45,738 bases of DNA from Bacteroidota bacterium (GTDB taxonomy: Bacteria > Bacteroidota > Bacteroidia > Chitinophagales > Saprospiraceae). Position 1 is the first letter of the stretch; the number at the start of each line of letters is the position of its first letter. The notes below the pieces were generated by a model. The model was not told where the DNA came from. It saw nothing but the letters and a program-made list of their open reading frames with translations, and did no database searches. Positions 7,411 to 15,488 of the stretch are shown here, one piece after another. Location: contig WGNL01000032.1 of assembly GCA_016124585.1 (NCBI GenBank), forward strand, positions 1 to 45,738, given 5' to 3'. Both the position numbers and the translations under genes were made by a program.

Positions 7411-7697
7411 TTAAACCTATTACTGTTTGTGCTCCACCCATGCTTGATGCCGCGTACCCACGGGTACTTGTGACAAACTGTAGAGCCATTGCTTAATCTT
7501 GTCGTCGATGGAATCATACCTTGCCGCCACCGCATCGAGTCCATCTTTTTTCTTTTAGTCAGCAAGAGACAAAAAATTTAAAATGAGTGTGAGCGGTAGC
7601 GAACGCCTTGTTGTTGTTTTATTCTTGTTTTAAGTGTTTTAACCTTGTTTTCGCCTCCGAAAAGCCATTGATTATCAGTGGCTTACGAGACTAAAAA

Positions 7698-8210
7698 CGA
7701 CATTTTGAGTGCGGTGGGCGACATTTTGAGTAAAAAAAACGACATTTTGAGTGCCAGGAACGACATTTTGAGTATGAACACGCTGTGGGGGCAAATATCG
7801 ACCTATATGCTTGATTTATAAGGGCTAACACCTTTTTTGAACACCATACATCTTCCCAAAAACGACATTTTGAGTAAGGGTGGCATCCTACCCAAAGCCA
7901 GACACAACTTACAGCTATTTTGCAAGGCTTTTGGGCCGCACCCACAATTTGCTGCCCATGAGCTTTTTATTTAAAAACGACATTTTGAGTAAGGGCGACG
8001 CCTTACCCAAAGCGCGGCAGAGCTTACAGCCGTTTTTGGTTGCGACAGCAGCGCAAATGTCGGACATGGCTCAAAAAACGACATTTTGAGTGCGATGGCA
8101 TGTTAATGGCAGCTCGAAATTTGCCCCATACAGCCTGTTTTAATGCGCTCTGTGCGACGTTCACGGCAGTGGGGGAACAATCAGCTACGCTCAAAAACGA
8201 CATTTTGAGT
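7698..8210. repeat. Replication origin iterons (eight copies)
   Basis: The 13-bp core CGACATTTTGAGT, usually preceded by AAAAA, occurs eight times in the same orientation: 7698, 7719, 7740, 7761, 7863, 7978, 8079 and 8198 (start positions). The first four are spaced exactly 21 bp apart, two helical turns, so initiator molecules would sit on one face. Copies five and six are inside a longer duplicated unit of about 60 bp (7861-7921 and 7976-8037), each with its own small hairpin after the iteron. This is the classic layout of an iteron-controlled origin next to a Rep_3 initiator gene. No gene is supported between 7279 and 8291. Confidence 0.92.
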
Positions 8211-8228
8211 ACGGATGTATGTTGGGAT

Positions 8229-8270
8229 AAAAAACGACACCTTGACAAATTTGTCGTTTTTTATATCTTG
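8229..8270 (+). promoter_or_regulatory. rep promoter with inverted-repeat operator
   Basis: AAAAAACGACA (8229-8239) and its exact inverse TGTCGTTTTTT (8252-8262) are inverted half-iterons. They overlap a promoter-like pair: TTG at 8242-8244 and TATCTTGG (8264-8271), a near match to TAnnTTTG, 19 bases downstream. The rep start codon is at 8292. In iteron plasmids Rep monomers bind iterons and Rep dimers bind such an inverted repeat to shut off rep. That is the expected function here. Confidence 0.75.
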
Positions 8271-8291
8271 GTGCCCTAATTTGATGAAACC

Positions 8292-9698
8292 ATGCAAACC
8301 GAAAAAACAAAATTCCTGGTCACGCAGTCGAATAAGCTGATAGAGGCCAACTACTCGGCAAACCTCACGACGCTTGCGCATAAGGTGGCCAAGCTAATCT
8401 TAGGCTTCGTGAACCCGGAGGAGCAATGCGAAAAAATCAGCATAACGGTCGATATCAGCAAGCTCAAATATTATCTAGGGTGGGTGCAGGGCAAGAAATG
8501 GAACCGGTTTCCGAGCGACCTGAAGGACATTTCCAAACGGCTGAACAAAGAACCCATCGAGATTGCCATCAACGACGATGAAGTCCTAGTCGTCTATTTT
8601 CTATCCTCGTACAGGCTGAACATTGCCAAGGGCGAGGTAACATTCAATGTGTCTCCTGAGCTTGTTCCGTACCTGACCCAGCTCAAAAAGAACTTCACGA
8701 CCTATCAACTCAATTACATCCCGAAGCTCACAAGCTCCTATGCCATCCGCATGTACGAACTGTTCCACCAATACCTTAGAATCGGCAACCGCAGGTTTAC
8801 TATTGAAGATTTCAGGAAAAAAGTGGGCGCACCGGAATCCTACAAATACAATGACCTGAAAAAAAGGGTCATCATCCCCGCGCAGGAACAACTCAAGGAA
8901 AACACCAACCTGGCCTTCATGTACAGCGAAATCAAGGAAGGCCGCAGCGTGGCCGAACTGGTGTTTGTCATCTTCGGGAACACCCCAGTCCAGAACAAGG
9001 CGCAAATGGAACTGAGCTTTCTAGCCGACACCATAGAGGAGGGGGAGGAGGTCGAGCCAGCCTTTTCCGGGGAAATCGTGGGTACTTTGAAGGGCATCGG
9101 CATCACCGACCAGAACATCATCAAGTACCTTGCCCAAGGCTTTGACATTATCGGTGACAAGGAGCGCATACCAACGGCCATTGAGCGCTGCAAAAACCTT
9201 GAGGGCTACTACCGCGAAAAGCTGGCGCTGGCCGAGCGCTCGAACAGCAGGAGCAATACGGCCGGGTTTGTCGTCAAGGCGCTCAGGGAGGACTGGGTGA
9301 GCGACAAGGCACTGCAAGAGCACAAGGGCAGGGTGGCGACCAAAAAGCACCATGACAAGGAAAACAAAATCAAGGCGCTCGAAAAGCAGGTGGAGGAACT
9401 GTCCAGAAAATGGGAAGGCATCAAAGCGCCACTCGTCGAGAGCCTGATGGCCGACGAAGCCATCACGAAATCCGTTTACGACACCGTCCTTGATGGCATG
9501 GGCGGGGTGATGAGGCAGCACCTTTCAAAGATTCTGCACTTGCCAATCTTTGAACAGTACAATGAAAGCCCTTTTATTCACAGCGGGATGAACGTGGAGT
9601 TTGCAAGGCGCTATCCCGAACAATTTGCCAAGGCCGAAGAAGTGCTGGCGCAGATAAAAAAAACCAACAAGGACATTGAGTTTTTAAATAAAACATAA
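8292..9698 (+). CDS. rep: Rep_3-family replication initiator
   Basis: A 468-aa initiator with the two winged-helix halves of Rep_3 proteins. The N-terminal WH1 region starts near VTQSNKLIEANYSANLTTLAHKVAKLIL (about 10-37). The WH2 region contains LTSSYAIRMYELFHQYLRIGNRRFTIEDFRKKVG, then YNDLKKRVIIPAQEQLKENTNL. The last 200 residues are a long charged helical extension absent from the shortest family members. The protein binds the iterons at 7698-8210 to open the origin and should repress itself at 8229-8262. The start ATG lies about 20 bases after the -7 element, so the leader is very short. Confidence 0.92.
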   Translation: MQTEKTKFLVTQSNKLIEANYSANLTTLAHKVAKLILGFVNPEEQCEKISITVDISKLKYYLGWVQGKKWNRFPSDLKDISKRLNKEPIEIAINDDEVLVVYFLSSYRLNIAKGEVTFNVSPELVPYLTQLKKNFTTYQLNYIPKLTSSYAIRMYELFHQYLRIGNRRFTIEDFRKKVGAPESYKYNDLKKRVIIPAQEQLKENTNLAFMYSEIKEGRSVAELVFVIFGNTPVQNKAQMELSFLADTIEEGEEVEPAFSGEIVGTLKGIGITDQNIIKYLAQGFDIIGDKERIPTAIERCKNLEGYYREKLALAERSNSRSNTAGFVVKALREDWVSDKALQEHKGRVATKKHHDKENKIKALEKQVEELSRKWEGIKAPLVESLMADEAITKSVYDTVLDGMGGVMRQHLSKILHLPIFEQYNESPFIHSGMNVEFARRYPEQFAKAEEVLAQIKKTNKDIEFLNKT

Positions 9699-9704
9699 AT
9701 ACTA

Positions 9705-9720
9705 TTTTTACTATAAATAT
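9705..9720. repeat. TTTTTACTATAA box after rep
   Basis: Immediately downstream of the rep stop codon, ACTATTTTTACTATAAATAT (9701-9720) matches the boxes around the partition operon. It may be a further binding site for the partition partner. Between here and 10010 I see no gene or other structure. Confidence 0.35.
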
Positions 9721-10009
9721 TATAAAAACAGTAAATAGACAACGAGTGGGCTTTGCAATGAAAGAGGGTAGGGGGGTGTCGGTCGTGCCGCGATGCCTGA
9801 AACTCAAATAAAGTCGTCAAGGCGGTTCTGTTTTCAAGTAAGGGGCAAAGTGGTAAATTGCTACCATGCTTCCCGAATGCTTTACCCCAAAAATTTGGCG
9901 GCTACTTTGTGTTCCTCCCGCCGAATGCATTGGCATTGATACCTGTGGCGCTTCGGTGGACTTGCCGAAACTGGCTCGCATAGGATGGCCATAGCTTAGG
10001 GAGGGAAGG

Positions 10010-10243
10010 GATGGTCGTGGACTGAAGGGAAACGAAATTCCGTGTTCATCCTGCGGGGAACTGGAAGCGGCTGAAACGAATGAAGGCCCGATGAGCCGCA
10101 GAGTGGCCGGAATGAGTGAAGCGGCTGGAAGTGGGGCAAGCGGGCAGGGGACTGGCTTAGGGATAGTAGTGGGCCGACCGCAGGAAGGAATCCAAAGGAT
10201 TGGAGCGAAGCGAAACTACGGATAGCCCGGCCCAAGGGGAAGC
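10010..10243. repeat. Structured dispersed repeat, copy A
   Basis: About 234 bp, repeated at 32501-32729 in the same orientation with roughly 88-90% identity by eye. Both copies can form the same stems: AGCCGC (10094-10099) with GCGGCT (10121-10126); AATCC (10189-10193) with GGATT (10197-10201); GGGCCG (10171-10176) with CGGCCC (10228-10233). Differences fall mainly in loops, including an 8-base deletion in the loop of the first stem in copy B. This suggests a structured RNA or recombination element, not a gene. Frames crossing it are Ser/Pro/Arg-rich and not credible proteins. Confidence 0.75.
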
Positions 10244-10329
10244 TCCATTTTCAACTTGTGCCCCTCAAGCATGAGAAAATACCTCGCTAGGTACGCCCGG
10301 TCGTCGAGGTTAAGGCCATTGGCAGTGCA

Positions 10330-11061
10330 TTATTCACAAAAGCAAAAACGTGCCACCAAAAAATCAATCACAGGGGAATAACCCTTGAACTCAACACCTA
10401 GGAATTTGGACACCCCCAACCTTGTCCTTGCCATATGGTATCGCACTGTCTCGAACTTGATGTCCAGTTTTTCGGCAATCTCTTGAATATGGAGGCCATC
10501 TGCCGAATGCTTTGCTATCTGCCTTTGGCTTTGACTGAGCGGCAGGCAGTTGAAAAATAAGTCTCCGATGCGTTTCTTGAATTCATCTTCCAAACTCACT
10601 ATTACTTTGCCTGAAGGGGAAAAAATCTCAGGGCAATAATTGGGGTGGTTGCCATTAAAGCTGTTTAGTTTATTAAATATCCACAGGGTGCACACCTTTC
10701 CGTTCCCATCAATCTTTTTTGAAAAATTAAGGTAATAAAAAGAAGGTTCATTATCGGAAATGGCAACAACGCAGTTCATGCCACATCTGAGTCCGTCATT
10801 TTTGTAGACGCCACGCTTGGTAAAATTTTCAATGACAGTTTCTACTGCACGCACCTCGAACATGGAGGCAAGGGAAAACGATTTCCAAAACTGTTCCTCC
10901 GAATATTCCCTGAGCACCCATTCCCCTTGTTCATATCTTGTAATTTGCCATCCCGATGGGTCATCGGCAATTATAAACGAGTGTCTTAGCACTTCCAAAA
11001 AAGGGGTAACGTCAAAATTTTGTGGACTAAAATCGGGTTGGATAAGTAAATCTTTCGCCAT
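10330..11061 (-). CDS. LuxR-type HTH transcriptional regulator
   Basis: A 243-aa regulator. The C-terminal region (about 170-225) is a LuxR/GerE helix-turn-helix: LPLSQSQRQIAKHSADGL, then IQEIAEKLDIKFETVRYHMARTRLGV. The N-terminal 160 residues have no receiver Asp pocket. They have a mixed alpha/beta look with two Phe/Tyr-rich strands (SFYYLNFSKKI) that suggest a PAS-like or other sensor fold. I chose the ATG at 11059-11061 (MAKDLLIQ); the open frame runs 44 codons further upstream but that part is hydrophobic, Cys-rich and unconserved-looking. It is divergent from the HTH gene at 11341 and separated from it by a 279-bp intergenic region. Confidence 0.8.
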   Translation of the reverse strand: MAKDLLIQPDFSPQNFDVTPFLEVLRHSFIIADDPSGWQITRYEQGEWVLREYSEEQFWKSFSLASMFEVRAVETVIENFTKRGVYKNDGLRCGMNCVVAISDNEPSFYYLNFSKKIDGNGKVCTLWIFNKLNSFNGNHPNYCPEIFSPSGKVIVSLEDEFKKRIGDLFFNCLPLSQSQRQIAKHSADGLHIQEIAEKLDIKFETVRYHMARTRLGVSKFLGVEFKGYSPVIDFLVARFCFCE

Positions 11062-11294
11062 AGGAACGTTTTTAAAGAACTTTACAAAGCAATAAAATAA
11101 TCGGCAATAAATTGTGAAAGTCAGATGAACAAATTGTAAATTATTTACACAACAGGATAATATAATGCAATTTAAACGACATTTTAGTACCAATTATGTA
11201 TTTTTATTAATAATATCGTCTCAAATTTTTACACCTATCAAAACATAACCTAAAAATAACAAAGGAAACTGCGCTTACGGGCGTTGGCTTATTT

Positions 11295-11302
11295 TATATT
11301 TG
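11295..11302 (+). promoter_or_regulatory. Bacteroidota -7 element TAnnTTTG
   Basis: TATATTTG matches the Bacteroidota -7 consensus exactly and lies 38 bases before the ATG at 11341. No clear -33 TTTG is seen at the right distance. Its position implies that the upstream in-frame TTG at 11284 is not transcribed. Confidence 0.5.
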
Positions 11303-11340
11303 TGACAACCCGCAAGGGTTCATGTAAAATATTCAACAAA

Positions 11341-12489
11341 ATGCCCATGGCCACAGCCGAAAAACATGGCAAGCTCCTTGATGATTTCATTAAAGGAAAT
11401 AACCTTACAATCGAGAGGGTTGCGGACTACCTAGAAAAGTCGCGCCCGTTTGTCTATGCACTGATAAAGAAAGGGAAGTTCTCCAGGTCGGAGATGGCTT
11501 TGGTGTGCACGGTGTTTGGGCTAAGCCCAAGTTTTTTTGGGGAGGACGGCCTCTACTTCAAGACACCCTACAACCAAATCAACCGCAATTACCTGGCGGA
11601 CTTCATTTGCATCAGTTCCTACCAGTCGGACAGGGACGGGCTCACGGATTTGATTGGCAAGTATTTCGGCATAATAGCGGACCATTTTGTACAGGCAGAA
11701 AGGAGGGTAAGCATATACGATTACCTAGGCCGAAGTAGGAACGCCCTCGCATCTGCGGTATATACTGGCGCACAGGGGGAATACTTTAGGAAACTCGAAG
11801 ACTCATTGCGAAAAAACAAGGAAGGGGGCTTTAAGTACGAAAGGATATTGGCACTGCCAAAACTGTACGACAACCACAATAACGAAGCACTGCAAGGACT
11901 AGGAGAGGCTCTCGTCCAGGCCGTTCGCCTCCTCTACAAAGAGGCGTTCTTCCACCTCGTCCGGTGCTTCCAGGAGTTTGATGCGACATTTGACCTTTAT
12001 TGCCTTGGGGTGCCGACCAGGCTTTACCACTATGGCATCGTGGACAAAAAATACCTGATATCCGCATACGACAGGCACGACGAATCCGGGACAGCGCTCC
12101 CAGACCTGCTGTTCGTTGAAAAAATCACCGACCTCGAAGATACCACCGACCCCGTAAGGACATTGCTGGACGTTTACGACAGGGAGGTCGCCAAAATAAC
12201 ATCAGAGCTTGGGAGGTCGCCTCAAAGGCGGGTAACCAAGGCAATCTTCATCCACAGCGTTTATTCGCTGAGGAAAACCATAGCGGAAGACAAGTCGAGG
12301 CGACTGGAACTGCTGGCCAAGGAGGAGGATGGCCTGTCGTCCGATATTAGCCTGGACTTGGAAAGGCTCAAGAAAATAGATTCCCAGAGGAGGTTCTTGA
12401 AGGCACTGGAAGAAGACGAAAGGGACATTGAGGAAAAGTTTCAGTTCATGAAAAATCAATTTTCATTGAAGGGCGGAGACTTATATTGA
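11341..12489 (+). CDS. HTH protein with unrecognised C-terminal domain (382 aa)
   Basis: Residues about 10-65 form an XRE-like helix-turn-helix (FIKGNNLTIERVADYLE, then RPFVYALIKKGKFSRSEMALV). The remaining 310 residues are a separate alpha/beta region with KYERILALP (about 164-172), a long helix, and FDLYCLGVPTRLYHYGIVDKKYL, then a charged helical tail with a predicted coiled coil (SDISLDLERLKKI...). That middle block resembles sensor domains fused to HTH in other regulators, but I cannot name it. The ATG at 11341 is chosen because the TAnnTTTG promoter element sits between it and the earlier TTG. The 3' end overlaps the convergent gene by 9 bases. Confidence 0.75.
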   Translation: MPMATAEKHGKLLDDFIKGNNLTIERVADYLEKSRPFVYALIKKGKFSRSEMALVCTVFGLSPSFFGEDGLYFKTPYNQINRNYLADFICISSYQSDRDGLTDLIGKYFGIIADHFVQAERRVSIYDYLGRSRNALASAVYTGAQGEYFRKLEDSLRKNKEGGFKYERILALPKLYDNHNNEALQGLGEALVQAVRLLYKEAFFHLVRCFQEFDATFDLYCLGVPTRLYHYGIVDKKYLISAYDRHDESGTALPDLLFVEKITDLEDTTDPVRTLLDVYDREVAKITSELGRSPQRRVTKAIFIHSVYSLRKTIAEDKSRRLELLAKEEDGLSSDISLDLERLKKIDSQRRFLKALEEDERDIEEKFQFMKNQFSLKGGDLY

Positions 12490-12744
12490 AGGACCCTGAA
12501 TCTTAATTGGCTGAACAGTTTCTTGGTCTATCCCCCTTTCTTCGGCAATGCTTCGAGCAAACCTGCCCGCATAGTCTTGTGCCAGCCCACAGAAAATGCC
12601 ATCGTCCACCTCAAGGCCGCTTTTTCCAAGCTTATCCCTTATTTCATTTAGGGCCTGCTGCGAACAAATAGTCATTAATTCCTCGATTTCCTCCAAGCTG
12701 AAGGTATCAAAGGAAGCGGACAAGGAACCGTATTGCTTGGTCAT
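12481..12744 (-). CDS. Hypothetical protein, 87 aa
   Basis: A small acidic, helix-rich soluble protein (FDTFSLEEIEELMTICSQQALNEIRDKLG, then IFCGLAQDYAGRFARSIAEERGID). No family is recognised. It overlaps the tail of the HTH gene by 9 bases in convergent orientation. The composition is plausible for a real gene. Confidence 0.55.
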   Translation of the reverse strand: MTKQYGSLSASFDTFSLEEIEELMTICSQQALNEIRDKLGKSGLEVDDGIFCGLAQDYAGRFARSIAEERGIDQETVQPIKIQGPSI

Positions 12745-12846
12745 CTCAGTATTTCTCTTTTCAGCATTAGCATTAAGTGGGCGCTAATTTCTTGTCAAGT
12801 GCTAACTTTTTTGGATGGCAAGGATTAGCGCTGCACCAAAGTGTGC

Positions 12847-12915
12847 AAAACTCCTTCAAAAGTACACTCCGCGCACCTATCAACCTGATAGTGGACTTGT
12901 GAAGGAGTTTTTTTT
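12847..12915 (+). terminator. Long terminator-like hairpin
   Basis: AAAACTCCTTCA (12847-12858) pairs with TGAAGGAGTTTT (12900-12911). The stem continues inward through AAGT/ACTT and CACT/AGTG to CTATCA-acc-TGATAG, with one 8-base bulge on the left arm. Eight Ts follow the right arm. It could end transcription on the plus strand or be the 3' part of a small RNA. No plus-strand gene ends close upstream except the HTH gene at 12489. Confidence 0.5.
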
Positions 12916-13172
12916 ATTCTTGCGCGCCAAGGTATTTCTTTTCGGCATAAATATGCCACAAACCCAATCAAAGGCTGAAAAATATTAGCAACCAAGAACA
13001 GGGCTATCAGGCTGATAGTATCCCAGTATTTGCAATTGGCCGATTTTTGTACCATGAATGGTTTCAGCCACGGAATAAAGGAAAATCGCTAATCCACCGG
13101 CCCGTGCAAGTTCTTCGTGCCTGAGCAAACATCAAGTTTTCCTGGACGGCACCGGTCGGCAAAAATTTAGGT

Positions 13173-13406
13173 ATGGAAGCAAACGTGTTGTTCATAACAA
13201 TCATCGTTGCAAGTGGAATCACCTCCAGGTTGGCCCTTGATATACTCAAGGGAAAAATGTCAAAGCCCGACCAGGAAGAGAGCGGGGTGGTCGTCCTTGA
13301 GCAAAGGATGAAGGAGATTGAGAGCAGTGCCATCTTCAAAATCGTCCAGGTTATTTACTACAGCCACGGTATCGCCCTCATCATCGTGGGGATGATGTCC
13401 TGCTAG
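13173..13406 (+). CDS. Small two-helix membrane protein (77 aa)
   Basis: A hydrophobic segment at residues 4-24 (NVLFITIIVASGITSRLAL) and another at 58-76 (VIYYSHGIALIIVGMMS) flank a charged soluble loop. This is a sensible topology for a small inner-membrane protein. No family is recognised. An overlapping minus-strand frame is less convincing. The 217 bases after it hold nothing I can name. Confidence 0.45.
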   Translation: MEANVLFITIIVASGITSRLALDILKGKMSKPDQEESGVVVLEQRMKEIESSAIFKIVQVIYYSHGIALIIVGMMSC

Positions 13407-13623
13407 TAAAACAAGCGCACTCCTCAACGAGGCCCCATCGAATGGTGGCTTCCCCTGTAGGTTGGGCCGTAAGAAGCCAAGCCTACATTATTGAAAAAAA
13501 CATGCCGCAGATAAATACCATGCCCACTCTTTGACTTCGCATATGATTAATTAGGTGGCAGGCCTGAGAAAGTTGAACAGTGCTTGCCGCATGTCCATGT
13601 AAATTTTACCAAAATTCAGTTCT

Positions 13624-14046
13624 ATGAAAAACGTACAAATTCCTACACAGACCTTTTTTTATGGCCTTGTTGCCTGCATCGCTTTGTCAAGCATCGGCTG
13701 CTCCCCTTTGCAGCAATTTGGCAGCGGCATAAGGGAGAGCTATGACAGCGTAGGGGAGTATCTTGATGATATTGAAATCACCTATCCCGACCGTGCCCGT
13801 GAGAGTTCTGCGGAAGGTTGGGTAATTGTGGAATACACGATTATGCCGGATGGCTCCTTGAGTGACATTACCTTGGTTAGGGATATTGGAGATGGTTGTG
13901 GGGTGGCTGTGGTAAACGCATTGTACGTCTTTAACCATGTTACGAGGTTATCGAACAAGGCTTCTAAGAATAGGCGTGAACAATGCAGGGTCATTTTCAA
14001 GCTGACCCTTGCTTATTCCAACCCTTGCGTTGACCGCACAACCTAG
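13624..14046 (+). CDS. Lipoprotein with TonB C-terminal-like domain
   Basis: A 140-aa protein with a signal peptide and lipobox ending in SSIGC (Cys about 26). A TonB_C-like domain follows: YPDRARESSAEGWVIVEYTI, then PDGSLSDITLVRDIG, DGCGVAVVNALYVF and a final strand CRVIFKLTLAY. Unlike TonB it has no transmembrane anchor and no Pro-rich spacer, so it is probably anchored by lipid in the periplasm or outer membrane. In Bacteroidota such orphan TonB_C domains occur on many envelope proteins, and energy transduction should not be assumed. Confidence 0.7.
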   Translation: MKNVQIPTQTFFYGLVACIALSSIGCSPLQQFGSGIRESYDSVGEYLDDIEITYPDRARESSAEGWVIVEYTIMPDGSLSDITLVRDIGDGCGVAVVNALYVFNHVTRLSNKASKNRREQCRVIFKLTLAYSNPCVDRTT

Positions 14047-14151
14047 TCCAGGGTAGGCGTGAATTAGCGAATCAAAATGGAGGTTGCAAAAAGGCGACAT
14101 TACACTATCCTCCTAGCTGGGTGGCCTCCATTGACAGTATGTTCCGGCAAT

Positions 14152-14523
14152 TTAAGGAAAACAGGAAATCCTTGCTTGCTCGACCAAATCCTTCGACGAA
14201 ACACGCCTGTCGTCCAACAAGATGCCCGCCCATAGATTTTCGCCTTCAAGTTTCTCTACCGCTGCATGAACTGAAGCTTCACCATTAAAATAGCACCTAA
14301 AGGAAACAAGTGTTTGATAGCGATTGTGGGTTTTGGAGTACCGCGCCTTGTTCTTTGGTGTTTTGTCCAGCACCAATTTTAGTTTGTCAATCAGATGGGA
14401 ATCCCTACGGTTGAAAAGAAGATGGAGACAAATGGGGAATTTCACGGGCGGATACCTTTCAAACTCCCGCCTGCTTGATGGGATGTTTTTGCTGACGTTT
14501 GCAAGAACCCTGCTGTTGGACAA
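14152..14523 (-). CDS. Hypothetical protein, 123 aa, TTG start
   Basis: The gene starts with TTG at 14521-14523. GGAGG lies 5 bases upstream, which is strong support for a start because most genes around it lack such a site. The basic protein (many Arg and Lys) has FPICLHLLFNRRD at about 29-41 and a C-terminal acidic helix (HAAVEKLEGENLWAGILLDDRR). No family or membrane segment is recognised. Confidence 0.6.
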   Translation of the reverse strand: MSNSRVLANVSKNIPSSRREFERYPPVKFPICLHLLFNRRDSHLIDKLKLVLDKTPKNKARYSKTHNRYQTLVSFRCYFNGEASVHAAVEKLEGENLWAGILLDDRRVSSKDLVEQARISCFP

Positions 14524-14634
14524 TTTAGCCTCCTAACCGTAGATTACGACTTGGTTTAGGCAGTTGGTTCTTCATTGTAAAGCCTCACTGGCCTTGGAAT
14601 ACAAATGTGTGCCTATCGGGGGTCAGAATGATAT

Positions 14635-14892
14635 CTATTTTTTCTCGCCTTCCTGCTCAAACCCTTCACTGAAAAACTCGGCAAGGGAAATATCAAAAGC
14701 CTGTAACACTTTCAACAGGCTGCTGAACCGTAAATCCTCGCCGTTTTCATAGCGGCCATATTGCGCCCTTCCTATCTCGTGGGTAAAAGCAAACTGCTCG
14801 TAGTTGCTAAAGCCCTTCTCCTTCCGAAGGCTTTTTATCCGGTTGCCTAGATTGGCAAGTTGCTGCTTTGTGTATTCGTCATTCGTCGCCAT
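14635..14892 (-). CDS. XRE-family HTH regulator (85 aa)
   Basis: A single-domain helix-turn-helix protein. Residues about 14-70 hold the Cro/CI fold: LGNRIKSLRKEKGFSNYEQFA, then IGRAQYGRYENGEDLRFSSLLKVLQAFDISLAEFF. It is divergent from the secreted-protein gene at 15006. A short direct repeat, TTACAC, occurs twice in the intergenic region (near 14940 and 14953) and is a possible operator. Targets are inferred. Confidence 0.8.
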   Translation of the reverse strand: MATNDEYTKQQLANLGNRIKSLRKEKGFSNYEQFAFTHEIGRAQYGRYENGEDLRFSSLLKVLQAFDISLAEFFSEGFEQEGEKK

Positions 14893-14976
14893 AACACAAA
14901 GTAACCTCCTCTACCCCGGCTAAAGTACCACGATAAAATTACACCTATTTAGTTACACTTTATTAGTATCTTTTCT

Positions 14977-14984
14977 TAGCTTTG
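14977..14984 (+). promoter_or_regulatory. Bacteroidota -7 element TAGCTTTG
   Basis: An exact match to TAnnTTTG, 21 bases before the start codon at 15006. The spot about 20 bases further upstream reads TTAC, a partial -33 match, and overlaps the TTACAC direct repeat next to the XRE gene. Confidence 0.55.
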
Positions 14985-15005
14985 TAGAACATTCAAAGTT
15001 TCGAT

Positions 15006-15485
15006 ATGAATACCTTCAAAGTTATTGAGACGGCTGTGTGGTTGCTGCTGGCCATTGCACCCCTCCAAAGTGGCAAGGCCCAATCACCAACGATTGGCGA
15101 AATAGAGTTACAAAAAGCGGATTTCAGGGGGCAGCGCCCGCAAGGGGCGATAATGGCTGCGGTATCAGCTTCCCGTCAGGATGTAGTAATTGTATTTTTG
15201 CAAGGTTGCTCAGACGAGATGATTGCCGAGACAGAAGGAAACCTAAAAGGGCTTATCCGCAACGGATACACACGTCTTGGCTTGATTTTGAGTGACTCAT
15301 TTCCTGATGAACCAATGCCAATAGTTGCTATTTTTTCAATCGGTTTGGTGTACGCGGAAATACATGACGCTAAAGTTGATGCCCAAACCAGTTCGGACGT
15401 TTATAAACTTGTCCGTGATGCCTACCAAGAGGACATTTTGCCCAAATTGAAACCGGAAACCAAATCCACAAATGGAGGGTTCTGA
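15006..15485 (+). CDS. Secreted hypothetical protein (159 aa)
   Basis: It has a signal peptide at residues 1-25 (TAVWLLLAIAPLQSGKA|QS). The mature part is alpha/beta (QDVVIVFLQGCSDEMIAE, then TRLGLILSDSF and MPIVAIFSIGLVYAEI) with a helical tail. No family is recognised. It is preceded by a good -7 element and divergent from the XRE gene, which may regulate it. Confidence 0.65.
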   Translation: MNTFKVIETAVWLLLAIAPLQSGKAQSPTIGEIELQKADFRGQRPQGAIMAAVSASRQDVVIVFLQGCSDEMIAETEGNLKGLIRNGYTRLGLILSDSFPDEPMPIVAIFSIGLVYAEIHDAKVDAQTSSDVYKLVRDAYQEDILPKLKPETKSTNGGF

Positions 15486-15488
15486 AAA

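Noticed and set aside
7691-7945. Cys/Ser/Lys-rich frame with SKCRF-like peptide repeats
   Set aside because: The peptide repeats are just the iteron DNA repeats translated; the region is the origin.
7698-8210. CRISPR-like repeat array
   Set aside because: Spacers are irregular in length (8 to over 100 bases), the core is 13 bp, no cas genes, and it is adjacent to a Rep_3 gene, so these are iterons.
9996-10235. Minus-strand 79-aa frame over repeat copy A
   Set aside because: The frame is Ser/Pro/Phe-rich and tracks the non-coding repeat; copy B gives a similar frame only because the DNA is repeated.
10171-10243. tRNA-like folding of the repeat's 3' part
   Set aside because: No T-psi-C loop, no acceptor CCA context and stems do not fit a cloverleaf.
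12825-13055. Minus-strand 76-aa frame with a hydrophobic stretch
   Set aside because: Its 3' third is the antisense of the long hairpin at 12847-12915, and no ribosome-binding site is seen.
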